The notes under the pieces were generated by a model, which was given only the letters and a program-made list of their open reading frames with translations, ran no database searches and was not told the DNA's origin. Of a stretch of DNA of 64,000 nucleotides, positions 34,820 to 45,828 are shown piece by piece (positions within the stretch are counted from its first letter, which is position 1; every line of letters starts with the position of its first letter). Source of the stretch: Lucinisca nassula (Eukaryota > Mollusca > Bivalvia > Lucinida > Lucinidae). The DNA lies in the NCBI GenBank assembly GCA_963580285.1, contig OY757011.1, positions 198,107,644-198,171,643 on the forward strand, in the 5' to 3' direction. The translations under genes were made by a program, and so were the position numbers.

Positions 34820-34935
34820 AATATTGAACCCCTCGAACCCGTCTGGGGTTTACAGGGGTAGACCTTAATTTTCTTATTTCTGCACTAAATTATAGATTCT
34901 GGGTACTCACAATCTATATTTTGAGGGGAAATAAG
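34820..34935. repeat. Family F fragment
   Basis: Contains 'ctggggtttacaggggtaga', 'attttcttatttctgc' and 'gggtactcacaatctat', which match internal family F blocks. Only part of the element remains. Confidence 0.55.
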
Positions 34936-35040
34936 AAAAATATCACAATGTTTCATCTTAAAGTTGTCGTTTTTGTTCAGCGCTAAAATTTACAATGTAT
35001 TTCTATAGGCGTGTTTTCGTAATGCTGATTATTTCTTTTG

Positions 35041-35372
35041 ATGGGTATCTCGAAAATAACATAATAACTCGAAATTACGACTTAGTATCTCGAAAGATCG
35101 AACTTTTAACTCGAGATTTAGACATAGTATCTCGGAATTTCGACTTACTATCTCGTGTGAGTGAGTGAGAGTTTGAGTTTTAAGTCCCACCAACAGCTAA
35201 GGTCATACGGAGACGGGACCTCGGTTTAAAGACTCATCCGAAAGTCTGGAGAAGCCCGGGATCGATCCTGCGATCCCAGGTTTACAAGGCGAGTAGCGTA
35301 ACCACTACACCACAGAGGCTTCTACTTACTACCTCGAAATTTCGACTTAATATCTCGACAGTACGATATATT
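35041..35372. repeat. TCGAAATTTCGA-type minisatellite split by a SINE
   Basis: Units of about 17-22 bp, built on 'tatctcgaaatttcgactta', lie on both sides of the SINE at 35156-35323. The same unit makes a longer array at 38235-38475. Confidence 0.8.
35156..35323 (-). mobile_element. tRNA-Thr-like SINE, full length
   Basis: Reverse-strand copy of the SINE at 20827-20986. A 13 bp duplication 'acttactatctcg'/'acttactacctcg' flanks it (35143-35155, 35324-35336), with one mismatch. The tail on this copy is an ACTC-type repeat. Confidence 0.93.
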
Positions 35373-35428
35373 AAATCCGAAAAATGTTAACCCTTGTTCT
35401 GCTGAGCCCGGATATGCCTTTTCTTTGA

Positions 35429-35490
35429 AACAATGTAGATCCAGATCAGATGGCTTCTGAAGAAGCCATCTGATCAGGATCTACATTGTT
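35429..35490. repeat. Near-perfect hairpin, 30-bp arms, 2-bp loop
   Basis: The left arm runs from 'aacaatgtagatcc' to 'gatggcttct' and the right arm is its reverse complement at 29 of 30 positions. There is no T run after it and no gene reads into it, so a bacterial-type terminator is not an explanation. Confidence 0.85.
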
Positions 35491-35673
35491 TGTCATTCAG
35501 ATTGTGAATTTGTTGTAATAATTTGCTACAGGTAATCTGATTGGTTGATAATCGGTAGTAGGTGTGGCATATATGAATATTCAGCAGGACAAGGGTTAAA
35601 TACCCACGCTTGATTAGGCATAAAAATATCAGTATTTCCGCAGTCCCGACCTACCCTGATTTTTTCTGCCATC

Positions 35674-35952
35674 ATTACGATAACACACCCGTGCGACATA
35701 GTGCATGTTTCCATATCTCCAAAATGGCTACTTTTCTGACGAAAATCTGTGGTATTTCTGTTATTTTTACTTCAAACATAGGTTGTGGGTGCCCGTTAGA
35801 ACCGCCTCATTGAGGCGGTTCTAACGAGTACCCACAACCTATGTCTACGAGCCGAAATAAGGAAAATAATGAGAACCCCACTATACCCCAGTTTTCTCTA
35901 TATAAAGTGGGGTGTAAGGGGGTGTTCATTTCACGGACTTGTTAGCATGATG
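35674..35952 (+). mobile_element. Family F hairpin element
   Basis: About 280 bp, from 'attacgataacacacccgtg' to 'tcacggacttgttagcatga'. It contains a 69 bp palindrome (35776-35844) centred on 'gcctcattgaggc', and a second inverted pair 'taccccag'/'ctctatataaagtggggtg'. No transposase. Close copies are at 39621-39902 and 39954-40224. Confidence 0.82.
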
Positions 35953-36453
35953 CCTGCAATTTTTATTGCCGTCTAGAAAGGAAAAACCTTATATTTTCTA
36001 GCACTTTTCATGAAAAATAATAAGACTGTCAAACTAGCAAAATTTATCATTGAAACCATGTTCGTTCGCTTCCTTGTTATTTGAAAGTTTTGGTGTAATA
36101 TAGTTACAATTTAGCGTTTTAAGCTGTTTTTTTTTTTTCCTTTTTTTTCATCAAATAAAAAGTTGAAAAAGAAAAGTGACCCATACCCTTTGTCGGCATG
36201 TTAGCGGAAACACAGCTATATTTTAGGGTTTATACAGTGCAAGTATATTCGTATGCAAATAATATATATATAAAAAAAAGCATTTATAGATCAAAGTACT
36301 GACAATACTGGTGGGTCGATTGTCTTTGAGAGTAGATAGGGACATGTATAATGGACTTAGACATTCAGTTTCGTTTAACCTTTAAATTCCTTAACTTTAA
36401 GCACAAAGTATAGACCCTCATCAGATGCCGCGCTTGGGTCGATTAGTTATCAA

Positions 36454-36725
36454 CTGACCAAAAGTTACTAACTACAGAAGCTTCCCGCCGACTATTCACT
36501 GACCATGTTAAAATATATAGCAGCGCTAGTCTTCTGCTTGTGAGCACAGTAAATTCTTGACTTGGCTGGTGAATTGGTCATTGGCAAACAATGTAGACCC
36601 TGACCAGAAACTGCAGAACAGAACTTCTATAAATAACCGATATCTGGATGATATACATGGTCAGCGACAGTCACGTGGACAATAGCAGGTGAGAAGCTTC
36701 TGTAGCTAGTTACTTTGGGTCATAT
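36454..36725. mobile_element. Small foldback/MITE-like element
   Basis: Inverted arms of about 33 bp: 'ctgaccaaaagttactaact' plus 'acagaagcttc' on the left, and the reverse complement with a few mismatches ending 'tactttgggtcatatg' on the right. The internal ~200 bp has no open frame. The target duplication is unclear. Confidence 0.5.
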
Positions 36726-36904
36726 GATAAAAAATCGAGCCAAAAGGTGGTATATAGACGAATACATAACAAAGCAACAACCGACCAGAAAATGTGGTAC
36801 GTTGCGTGTTAAAGAAATATCATTTTCACATTAAAGAGACGCCTGTTAAAGAATAGACCAGCAGATTCCCATACCCTACATCTCATCACATCGGCCAGAC
36901 GTCG

Positions 36905-37030
36905 AATTTAATCAATGGCCAACTCTTCCAACGTGCGATGCAGAGCTCAGATTCTATGCAAAGGGGTGGTCCATGTTCTGTATCCGACGCCCAAGAATCT
37001 CCCAAATTTGTTCCATGGGATTCACACTCC
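36905..37030 (-). pseudogene. Tc1-like transposase C-terminal fragment
   Basis: On the minus strand the sequence reads 'NPMEQIWEILGRRIQNMDHP', the conserved third-acidic-residue region of Tc1-like transposases, then continues with a stop and a frameshift. Sequence upstream of this motif is replaced by family D at 37031. Confidence 0.68.
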
Positions 37031-37355
37031 ATATTTTCCAGTTCTGTGGTGCATTCCTTGCTTCCAAAGGATAACCCCTTCTAGAACATATTTAACGTCA
37101 CTACAGCTGTTGTCTGAGATTGCGTGGCGGCCGTAAAAAATCTCCCTGTCCTACATCATAGTGTTGTTTTTATTTTCTTGTCCTTTGGGATCATTGATTC
37201 CGTTGTTGAATTTGAAAACATTTGAGAGTCACTGTTGAGGCATAAGTGGCCGAAACTAGCTAGTCTGGTCCAGAAAACACGTACACTTCATATTGTCCAG
37301 TTTTGTGGTGCATTCCTTGCTTCCAAAGGATAACCCTTTCTAGAACATATTCAAG
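37031..37355 (-). repeat. Family D repeat, minus strand
   Basis: One full unit and a partial one, with 'gtggtgcattccttgcttcc' at 37049 and again at 37308. It abuts the Tc1-like fragment at 36905-37030. Confidence 0.82.
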
Positions 37356-37514
37356 CTGGCTTACGTCAGAGGTAGGCAGACGCCGTCCAGAACGCCGGGG
37401 TCCAGCACACAGGTCTAGTTGCAAACTGATGGTTCTCAAAATGAGGCATAACTTCTGGCGCTAAACAAGCAAAAACATATGCTAACTCCATATTAAAATC
37501 AACGTCTGTTGTAT

Positions 37515-38105
37515 GTTTATTTTGTTTGAATTGAGGTTTTACGTCTACATCAACACTATCAAAATAGAAGTGGAGGCAATGAGCAGGAATTGATACAATT
37601 AACCCATAGCTCCGATCAAAGACACCAAAGGGAAAGAAACACAAACATGAAACAACAGACCCCAATGGAAACATCAACAGCAGAAAGCCAAAAGGACAGT
37701 TACTTTCCCACAAAATGGCCAATAGGCTATCCAAAATAAAATAATAAAAGCGACACAAGCCAAAGACAAATCATAACAACAATAAACCGCGACAGAAGAA
37801 CCGCCTTGGAAGGCTATATTTGGTCACTCCCTCCGTAGTCTGATTATTGGAAAGGGAACAAAATAGACAAAAAACAAGGTCATTTTAGAGTTGTTGCTTC
37901 ACATTTTGTAGGACTTTTACCCGACACTGAGATAAATGGACATCCCAAGCCCTACCCTTTAAACAAACCAATAGGGTTTATATTTAGAGAAGGTCCGACT
38001 CACATCACTTTGCCTGGACAGGCTTAGACAGTGGCCATCCAAGCGGTTTACTTGTACTCATGTGTGTTCGGTTTCGATTCTGTGTGGAAGCACCATTTCT
38101 GTCTG
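37515..38105 (-). mobile_element. Family C copy split by a family B insertion
   Basis: Tail end of C ('tttgtttgaattgaggtttt') at 37516-37560. The rest of C resumes at about 37880 ('aaggtcattttagagttg') and runs to 38105. A truncated family B copy (37562-37820) lies between. Confidence 0.72.
37562..37820 (+). repeat. Family B copy, truncated, nested in C
   Basis: From 'atagaagtggaggcaatgag' to 'gacagaagaaccgccttgga'; the 3' half of the element is missing. Confidence 0.8.
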
Positions 38106-38234
38106 TTTTATGTGAAAATGAAGTTCTGAATAGTTGGCTTTGAGATCTAAAGTCTACTTTAAACTCTGAGTTTGCCATAATGGCTAATCCCCATTCAGAG
38201 GTGAATGCAGATCGCAGATCAAAGAGCCAGCTTC

Positions 38235-38475
38235 GAGTTATTATGTCGAAATTTCGAGATACTTAGTCGAAATATTGAATTAGTAAGTCGATGTTTCGAG
38301 ATCATACGTCAAAAATTCGGGTTAATAAGTCGAACTTTTGAGATACTAAGTCGAAATTTCGAGATAGAGATACTTAGTCGAAATTTCGAGTTATTAAGTC
38401 GAAATTTCGAGATCCTAATCGAAATATCGAGATATTAAGTCGAAATTTCGACTTACTAAATCGAAATTTCGACAT
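38235..38475. repeat. Minisatellite of self-complementary TCGAAATTTCGA units
   Basis: About a dozen units of 17-22 bp ('taagtcgaaatttcgagat'). The core is its own reverse complement, so the array can fold at many registers. The leucine/asparagine-rich frames here are repeat translations. Confidence 0.88.
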
Positions 38476-38504
38476 ACCTAGCAAAAGAAATAAAAGTATG
38501 ACTG

Positions 38505-38798
38505 CGCCAATTGGGGCTTGAAGAAATATATGGGCTGCATGAAGCTTCCACGCAGAGCTGATTCCGACCGCACACAAGTACTGGTATACCGCTTAGAGGA
38601 TCTAAGCCTGCCCAGAAAGAGCGGTGCGAGTCAGACCGTCCATGCCTATAAACTCTATTGGTTTGATTGGGAGACAGGGCTTGAGATGTCATTTCATCTC
38701 AATGTCGGGTAAAAATCCCACAAAATTGGAAGCAACGTATCCAAAATGACATATACAGTGTTGACGGGGACGTTAAACCTCAAATCAAACAAACAAAC
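38505..38798 (+). mobile_element. Family C SINE-like element with target duplication
   Basis: Full-length copy ending in 'aaatcaaacaaacaaac'. It is flanked by 'aaaagtatgactg' (38492-38504) and 'aaaagtgtgactg' (38799-38811), 12 of 13 matching. Confidence 0.9.
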
Positions 38799-38802
38799 AA
38801 AA

Positions 38803-39620
38803 GTGTGACTGGCCCTAATGCTCTTCCGTAGTAAATGTTCACCGTTGTATCCTAAACAAACCAAAAGAAAAGGAGATTTCCACAAGCAATAGTCTGATTA
38901 GGGCCTACACTGTTTGCAAAACGTTCAGTCAGTTTCCAAATAGATTTTGAAAAAAAAAAAACACAAAAAACACAACCTGACACCCATAAATTATGAAATG
39001 GACACCTCCTACATATTTAAGATGGAAGATTCCATTTGGTTAGTGTATTCTAGGGTGAATGGATACATCAGGGGCTTTTCAATATGTCTTTAGGCCTCAA
39101 ACAAATAGCCGTGTTTCCGGTAAACCGACCGACCCTGCTTCAGACCCCCCACGACTCTACTATTTTTATCAATAAAAGAACAAAATAAAAATTAAAACAC
39201 AGGCCCTTCCATTTTCAATTTCCCACCCTACTCAATGTCGTCTTTGGATGTTTCCATAGTAATTTCGCTTTTTACGTACATAAATGTAGGTTTTGACATT
39301 CAGTACCTTCCAAAATACAGAGTCGACTTTTTTGAGCATCTTAAATGAATTATGATATACAGTTGAGATGTGTGTGCGTGTGTGTGGGGGTGGGGGTGGG
39401 GGGGGGGGTCTTAAACAGCTTTAACGTCATCACAAACCTGACCTCAATCCCTGTTGCAAACGTGACTTTAAGGTGATATAATATTTAGAAAGCAATAACA
39501 TTTAGAAAAAAACTTTCCGCAGTACCGAACGAAAAACAGCTATGCCCATTAAGAATGATAGATAAAACCTGTCATAGATAATTCAGAATTTTCAATTACC
39601 AGACAACATGGGTCGTAGCC
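38803..39620. other. No gene recognised
   Basis: The only feature is a G-rich run at about 39373-39409 ('gggggtgggggtggggggg') after a short GT repeat, a candidate for G-quadruplex formation. Otherwise this is unique intronic sequence without recognisable content. Confidence 0.45.
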
Positions 39621-39902
39621 ACTACGATAACCCACCCGTGCGGCATAGTGCATTTTGCACATCTCCAAAATGGCTTCTTTTCTTATGAAAATCCTTTACA
39701 TTTTTCTTATAATTGCTCATAACATAGGTTGTGTGTTCCCGTTAGAACCGCCTCATTGAGGCGGTTCTAACGAGTACCCACAACCTATGTCTTGGAGCAG
39801 AAATAAGAAAAATAATGAATACCCCATAAACCCCTGTTTTCTCTTTATAAAATGAAATGGGGATTAGGGGGGTCTTCATTTCACGGACTTGTTCACGTGA
39901 TG
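39621..39902 (+). mobile_element. Family F hairpin element
   Basis: Palindrome at 39722-39790 ('aacataggttg...caacctatgt', centre 'cctcattgagg'), second inverted pair 'ccccataaacccc'/'ggggattagggg', right end 'cacggacttgttcacgtga'. Confidence 0.82.
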
Positions 39903-39953
39903 GTGATGTAGTAGATCTGTCAAAAATAAATTGAGAAGAGTAATGTTTTACAC

Positions 39954-40224
39954 GCATTACGATAACATATCCGTGCGACTTTGTGTATTTTTTCATCTTT
40001 CAAAAACGGACATTTTTTTCTGATGAATTTTTTTGATATTTTTCCTATTTTCACTTCAAACATAGGTTGTGGGTTCTCGTTAGAACCGCGGTTCTAACGA
40101 GCACCCACAACCTATGTCTTGGAGCAGAAATAAGAAAAATGATGTATACCCCCGTAAACCCCAGTTTTCTCTATATATAGTGGGGTTTAGAGGGGTGCTC
40201 TTTTCACGGACTTGATCACGTGAT
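39954..40224 (+). mobile_element. Family F hairpin element next to a splice acceptor
   Basis: Palindrome at 40060-40117 with a perfect 'aaccgcggtt' centre, shorter than the other copies because the 'cctca' part of the stem is missing. The right end 'acttgatcacgtgatg' stops 31 bp before the exon at 40256. Confidence 0.82.
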
Positions 40225-40255
40225 GCGAATATAATTTCTCGACTTACTGAAACAG

Positions 40256-40413
40256 GATGCCACTGGGAGAGATAAAACAAGCTCCGATGAAGACTGTACT
40301 CCTGAAGACTCTGCATTCCTGGCTGAACTTCATTCCAACGACAGCGTTTACCTACCAGAAAGGTCAAGGCTGCAGCAGCTCAGTTTAATGGAACTGGAAT
40401 TTCTTTATCACAG
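40256..40413 (+). CDS. Exon of a METTL24-like methyltransferase gene
   Basis: This 158 bp exon has an acceptor 'cttactgaaacag' and donor GTAAAA. It enters in phase 0 and leaves after two bases of an Arg codon. It encodes 52 residues, acidic at first ('DATGRDKTSSDEDCTPED') and ending 'LQQLSLMELEFLYH', likely the helix that leads into the catalytic domain. The frame was chosen because it continues without a stop into the conserved residues of the exon at 56571; the overlapping ATG frame meets a stop at 40387. In this family the protein is usually a secreted or Golgi-type single-pass protein with a class I-like SAM-binding fold; the substrate is unknown. The intron after this exon is 16.2 kb and holds a LINE, HINE-like array, Polinton and Tc1 remnants. 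Confidence 0.82.
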
Positions 40414-40734
40414 GTAAAAGTAACCTACGTCTTATGTTTCTTCAAACATGGATTATGGTTAACCATTTAGAACTACCACAGAGAAAAAAAAAAAAAAAAA
40501 AAACAACAACAAAAACTGCAACAAAGCTCTCTATACACTCAAACATCATTAATTGGAATAACGCTTGGACCATAAACTTCGTTCGAAACAGAGGCAGTAC
40601 AAACTATTGAGGGATACTCATAACGCCAAGTCATAAGACATAGCAGAGATGGCTTTAGGATTTCTTTTCGATCTTCTTTAAAATAAAGGAATGTTGTGTG
40701 TACTCATTAGAATCGTCTCAATGACGCACTTGTT

Positions 40735-41990
40735 TAGTTTAAACTTTATTTTATTTGTATAACTAATACATATAAACTCAACACATAAAAGCTACAAAGT
40801 TACAATGTTACACAAATGGGATTCAGGAGAAAGTCGTTCGACTTTTGAAAAATTTGTATCCCATCTTGCTTATAGTGAAGACAAAAGCTATACGTGATTT
40901 AGCTTAAAAACAAGATCCTAAGTACTTTATTTCATGGATTTGTGTGTCAACATTCCTTCCTTAGAAATTACATAATCTACTGCAGGCTCCACGGATAAGT
41001 TCTTATTCCAACAATATGTTTTTACCAGCTCACGACCTTGCACGTGTAAGCAAAGACAAAACGTGCTTTGCCAGTTTTAAGCCTCTAGAACATTTGCATT
41101 GTAGCATTAGTAGCTATCAAAAACGTAAGATAAGTGTAAAACACGAGCAGAACAGAACAAGAGATCAATCTTATGTACCTATCTAATGGGATGTATATTA
41201 CTAAAATTCAAGTAGGGTTTAAGCTGAATTCGTCAGTTTATTTGAAGCCTTTTGTCTTTAGCAGAAATTCCTGCACTGCAAGCAAAACCTGTTTATTCTG
41301 GTGTAAAGAAAGCTCTGAACTGCCAAAGAGCAGCAGATTAAGAGTGTGGCGACAAATCTCCGATGCCGTATCGAGTAAATCTTGTCTTTGGTTGGTGTAA
41401 CGATTACAATTTAACATAAAGTGGTATGTATCTTCTATTGAGCCACAAACAAACAGAGGGTTATTAATAACATTTTAGAGAAGAGATGCTGGTTTAACGA
41501 GCTACAACTTGTCCTAAGTCTTGCATGATAAATATGTCCAAGTCTTTTTCCACAAAGGTAATATTTTGGAGGAATTTCTAGGTTTACATTTAGCTTCCGT
41601 TTGAAGGAATCGCTAGAAGGAGAACCACTTACTTCGCTTGGGAGGTCGTTCCAATCTATAATAACAGATGGTAGAAAAGAATTATAGTTTTGTTGTGAGT
41701 TGGCGTGTATAGCACTTATGTTTGATGCAATACGCAGTTGATAGGCTGAGATATTACCAACTGAAGGCGGTACCAAAGAGGAGAGGTACTCAGGAGCTAG
41801 GCCATTTTGCATTTTGAAATATTTTTGAGTATATGAACTCCTGGATTTTATACAGAAAGAGGCTGACCACGTTTGAGACTGGGCGATCTGCTTTGTCTGC
41901 GACCAAGTGAGCGGAGAGCTTTGAGTATTCTGTTTTTGACTGTAAACTAATATCTGCGACCAAGTGAGCGGAGAGCTAAAAATAGAAAAA
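40735..41990 (-). mobile_element. 3' end of a non-LTR retrotransposon (LINE-3)
   Basis: The minus-strand frame (41435-41990) encodes the C-terminal region of a LINE reverse-transcriptase protein, with 'FKMQNGLAPEYLSSLVPPS' and 'WNDLPSEVSGSPS'. After a frameshift near 41460 the frame continues as 'FVCGSIEDTYHFMLNC', ending at a stop at 41238-41240. The Cys/His spacing at this C-terminus is typical of a terminal zinc-knuckle-like region. About 500 bp of AT-rich 3' untranslated sequence follows to about 40735. The RT domain is missing, so it is heavily 5'-truncated. A 25 bp block ('gcgaccaagtgagcggagag') is duplicated at about 41900 and 41953. Confidence 0.8.
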
Positions 41991-42001
41991 AGTAACAACA
42001 A

Positions 42002-42540
42002 TTTGCTTTAAATGCCAACTCCTCCTGAACCCTCTAGCAAAATAGCTAAAATTGTTCAGCTACGCTGCTCGAGATGGCCGCCAGAGCTATAAATAGAAAA
42101 ATCTTTAAACGATAACTTCTATACCCTTCGGCCAATTTCATTCAAACTTCAAAGGAATGTTGCTCAGATGAACCATTACCAAAATAACCAAAACGGTTCT
42201 GATCCGATGAAAAAATGGCCGCCAGAGCAAAAAATTCAGAATGTCAATAATTTGCTTTAATTGCTAACTCCTCCTAAACCCTTTGGCAAATTTTCATTCA
42301 AACTTCATAGAATTGTTGCTTAAGTGACCCTCTACCAAAATGGCAAAATTGTTCCGCTCTGATGAACAAGATGGTCGCAAAACCTAAAGATAGAAAAACA
42401 AATTTTAAACGACACCTTCTCCTATACCCTTGGGCTAGTTTCATTCAAAGTTCATAAGTATATTGCTTAGGATACCCTCTACCATAATAGCTTAAACGGT
42501 TATGCTCCAGTGCACAAAATCTTCACCAGAGCTAAAACTA
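42002..42540 (+). repeat. Family H tandem array, left part
   Basis: Four units of ~150 bp with 'atggccgccagagct', 'aactcctcctaaaccct' and 'ttcattcaaacttcatag'. It is interrupted by the HINE-like element at 42541 and continues at 45829. Confidence 0.8.
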
Positions 42541-42584
42541 GAACAAGAGGACCAAGCTGTATCGCTCACCTGAGCTAACAGATT

Positions 42585-42884
42585 TTGTTTGTTTGATTTG
42601 AGGTTTAACGTCCCCGTCAACACTGTAAAGGTCATTTTGGAGACGTTGCTTCCAATTTTGTGGGACTTTTACCCGACATTGAGATGAAATGACATCTCAA
42701 ACCCTGTCGCCCAATGAAACCAATAGGGTTTATTAGCATGGACGGTCCGCCTCGCACCGCGGTTCCTGGACAGGCTTAGATCCTCTAAGCGGTTTACCAG
42801 TACTAGTGTGTGGGCCGGATTCAGCTCTGCGTGGAAGCATCATGCAGCCCATATATTTCTTCAAGCCCCTATGGGCGAGGGCTA
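42585..42884 (-). mobile_element. Family C SINE-like element, reference copy
   Basis: Best-defined copy: 300 bp flanked by a perfect 12 bp duplication 'agctaacagatt' (42573-42584, 42885-42896). Read on the minus strand, the head is 'gccctcgcccataggggctt', the middle has 'gtactggtaaaccgcttaga' and 'gggcgacagggtttgagatg', the tail domain is 'gtgttgacggggacgttaaa', and the end is 'cctcaaatcaaacaaac'. I find no convincing A box or B box, so the origin of the head is open. Confidence 0.93.
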
Positions 42885-44208
42885 AGCTAACAGATTCAAA
42901 GTTTAAGGAAGTGCCAACCTTTACTGAAGGTTTTATGGGAGGACATGGTTATGACAGGGTAAGCATTTTCTGAAAATCAAGTAGAATGTAACTCTATGAT
43001 AGACAGGCTGACCTCACCGGTTTTCAAACTCATTCAAGCTTTTATTCCTGACTTGCTAAGAAGATCCGATCTAAACTGAAGTGGCTATGGTGATGACAAG
43101 TTCAAAAACAAGAGTTTTCAAACTCCTCCAAGCTTTCTGCCTGACTTCCATGTTTGTAAGTTTCATGAAGATCCGTTCAAAACTAAAGGGGCAGCAGTGA
43201 TGACAATGTTGAAAATAGGCATTTACAGCAATCAAAGGCACGTCACTCTATGATAAATGTGCCGACTTGGCCGGTATTCGAACTCACCTGAGGTTTTATT
43301 CCCAGCCACCTTACATGTAAGTTTCAGAAAGATCCGATCAGACTTGGCCAGTATTCAAACTCATCCAAGATTTTATTCCCAGCCACCTCACATATAAGTT
43401 TCAGAAAGATCCGATCAAAACTGGCAGGGCTACGGTGATGACAAGGTCAAAATTTGGCATTTTTAGCAATGAAAGGGATGTTACTCTATAATAAATGAGC
43501 CGACTTGGCCAGTTTTCGAACTCATCCGAGGTTTCATCCCCAGCCACCTTACAAATAAGTTTCAGAAAAATCCGATCAAAACTGAAGGGGCTACGGTAAT
43601 GACAAGGTCAAAAATCAACATTTTCAGCCATCAAAGGGACATAACTCTACGATAAATGGGCTGACTTGGCCTGTTTTTGAACTCATCCAAGATTTTATCC
43701 CCAGCCACCTTACATATAAGTTTCAGAAAGATCCGATCAAAACTGAAGGGGCTACGGTGATGACAAGGTAAATAAAAATTGACATTTTCAGCCATCAAAG
43801 GGACATAACTATATAGTTAATGGGGCAACTTGGCCGGTTTTCGAACTCATCCGAGGTTTTATCCCCAGCCACCTTACATATAAGTTTCAGAAAGATCCGA
43901 TCAAAACTGAAGGGGCTACAGTGTTGACAAGGTCAAAAATCAACATTTTCAGCAATCAAAGGGACCTAACTCTATGATAAATAGGCCACCTTTGCCGATA
44001 TGCGAACTCATCCGAGGCTTTATCCCCAGCCACCTTGCATATAAGTTTCAGAAAGATCCGATCAAAACTGAAAGGGCTACGGTGATGACAAGGTCAAACA
44101 TCGGCTTTTCAGCAATCAAAAGGACGTTACTCTGTGATAAATGGACCATCTTGGCTGGTTTTCGAACTCATCCGAGATTTTATCCCCAGCCACTTTACAT
44201 ATAAAAAG

Positions 44209-44722
44209 TAGAAGTAAAACAAAGATCAGGAATTGATACAATTAACTTACACCACCCATAAAAGACACCAAAGGGAAAGAAATACAAACATTAAGCGACC
44301 AGACCATAATGGAAACCTAAACAAAGGAAGGCCATAAGGACAGTTACTTTCCCACAAAATGGCCATATGGCCATCCAAAACCAAAAGACACAAGTGATAC
44401 ACACAGTAAGTAACAAACAACAACATAAATAAATCGCCACAGAAGAGCCGCCTTGGAACGGTCAGTGGAAGATTTCCACTGGGGGGCTTAAATCGATTTT
44501 ACGTGGCCACAATCCTCGCCCTTACTTCCGTCGCGATTTAGACAAATAATTTGTTCAGTCCGCATGAAGGCCTCCTAACTCATCAGTGCAACATCTCCGT
44601 GAACACAAAAATCAAAGAACCACAGAGGTGAGACAACGGTGAGGACTCGACAGCAAGAAACCACTGAAATGCTGGAGCAAAAGAAAACCAACAGTTAGAC
44701 TCCGATGAGCCCGACCAGAGAG
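44209..44722 (+). repeat. Family B element, complete copy
   Basis: About 510 bp from 'aagtagaagtaaaacaaaga' to 'ctccgatgagcccgaccag', inserted between 'acatata' and 'gtttcag' of one HINE core unit. This defines both ends. There is no terminal inverted repeat, no tRNA head and no long target duplication, so its class is unknown. Confidence 0.88.
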
Positions 44723-45828
44723 TTTCAGAAAAGATTCGATCAAAACTGAAAGGGCTACAGTGACGACAAGGTAAAAAATTAGCATTTTCAGCAATCAAAG
44801 GGACGTTACTCTACGATAAAAGGGCCGACTTGGTCGGTTTTCGAACTCATCCGAGATTTTATCCACAGCCACCTTACATATAAGTTTCAGAAAGATCCGA
44901 TCAAAACTGAAGGGGCTACGGTGATGACAAGGTCAAAAATCGGCATTTTCAGCAATCAAAGGGACGTAACTCTATGATAAATCGGCGGACTTGGCCGGTA
45001 TTCGAACTCATCCAAGGTTTTATCACCAGCCACATTACATATAAGTTTCAAAAAGATCCGATCAAAACCGAAGGGGCTACAGTGATGACAAGGTCAAAAA
45101 TCGGCATTTTCAGCAATCAAAGGGACGTAACTCTATGATAAATCGGCCTACTTGGCCGGTTTTCGAACTCATCCAAGGTTTTATCCCCAGCCACCTTACA
45201 TATAAGTTTCAGAAAGATCTGATCAAAACTGAAGGGGCTACCGTGATGACAAGGTCAAAGATCGGCATTTTCAGCAATCAAAGGGACGTAAGTCTATGAA
45301 AAATGGGCTGACTTGGCCGGTTTTCAAACTCGTCCGAGGTTTTATCCCCAGCCACCTTACATATAAGTTTCAGAAAGATCCGATCAAAACTGAAGGGGCT
45401 ACCGTGATGACAAGGTCAAAGATCGGCATTTTCAGCAATCAAAGGGATGTAACTCTATGATAAATGGGCGGACTTGGCCGGTTTTCGAACTCATCCGAGG
45501 TTTTATCCCCAGCCACCTTACATATAAGTTTCAGAAAGATCTGATCAAAACTGAAGGCGCTACGGTGATGACAAGCATTTTCCCACAGTAAGTCTATGGG
45601 ACCTTGTGGTTGCCATAGGAACAAAAGTTTTAGAGCGATTTCGAAAAAAAGTTTATGTCATCAACGCCCCACCAGAGGCATGCTACAGATGAGAAATGAT
45701 TGAGATCAGCCTGCAGGATACAGAGATATAGCTGCTCAAAAGTGTGGACGGACGACGGACGACGGACGGACGACGGACGACCCACTATACTATAAGCTCC
45801 CATCGAGCCTTCGGCCCAGGTGAGCTAA

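Larger units (their letters stand above)
42541..45828 (+). mobile_element. HINE-like element with ~160-bp core repeats
   Basis: The left end is 'gaacaagaggacc' plus 'tatcgctcacctgagctaac'. The core has at least 12 units of ~160 bp ('agccaccttacatataagtt', 'tcagaaagatccgatcaaaa', 'tgatgacaaggtcaaa' at about 43307, 43545, 43703, 43866, 44027, 44867, 45027, 45188, 45351 and 45510). A (GGACGAC)n-type tract follows at 45748-45782, then the right end 'cggcccaggtgagctaaaa'. The terminal 'ctcacctgagcta' and 'caggtgagcta' are inverted relative to each other. Family C (42585) and family B (44209) are nested inside. It is non-autonomous and encodes nothing. The resemblance to pearl/CvA elements is structural. 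Confidence 0.72.

Noticed and set aside
38205..38438. Leucine-rich-repeat-like protein
   Set aside because: The apparent repeat comes from the TCGAAATTTCGA minisatellite, not from protein-level conservation.
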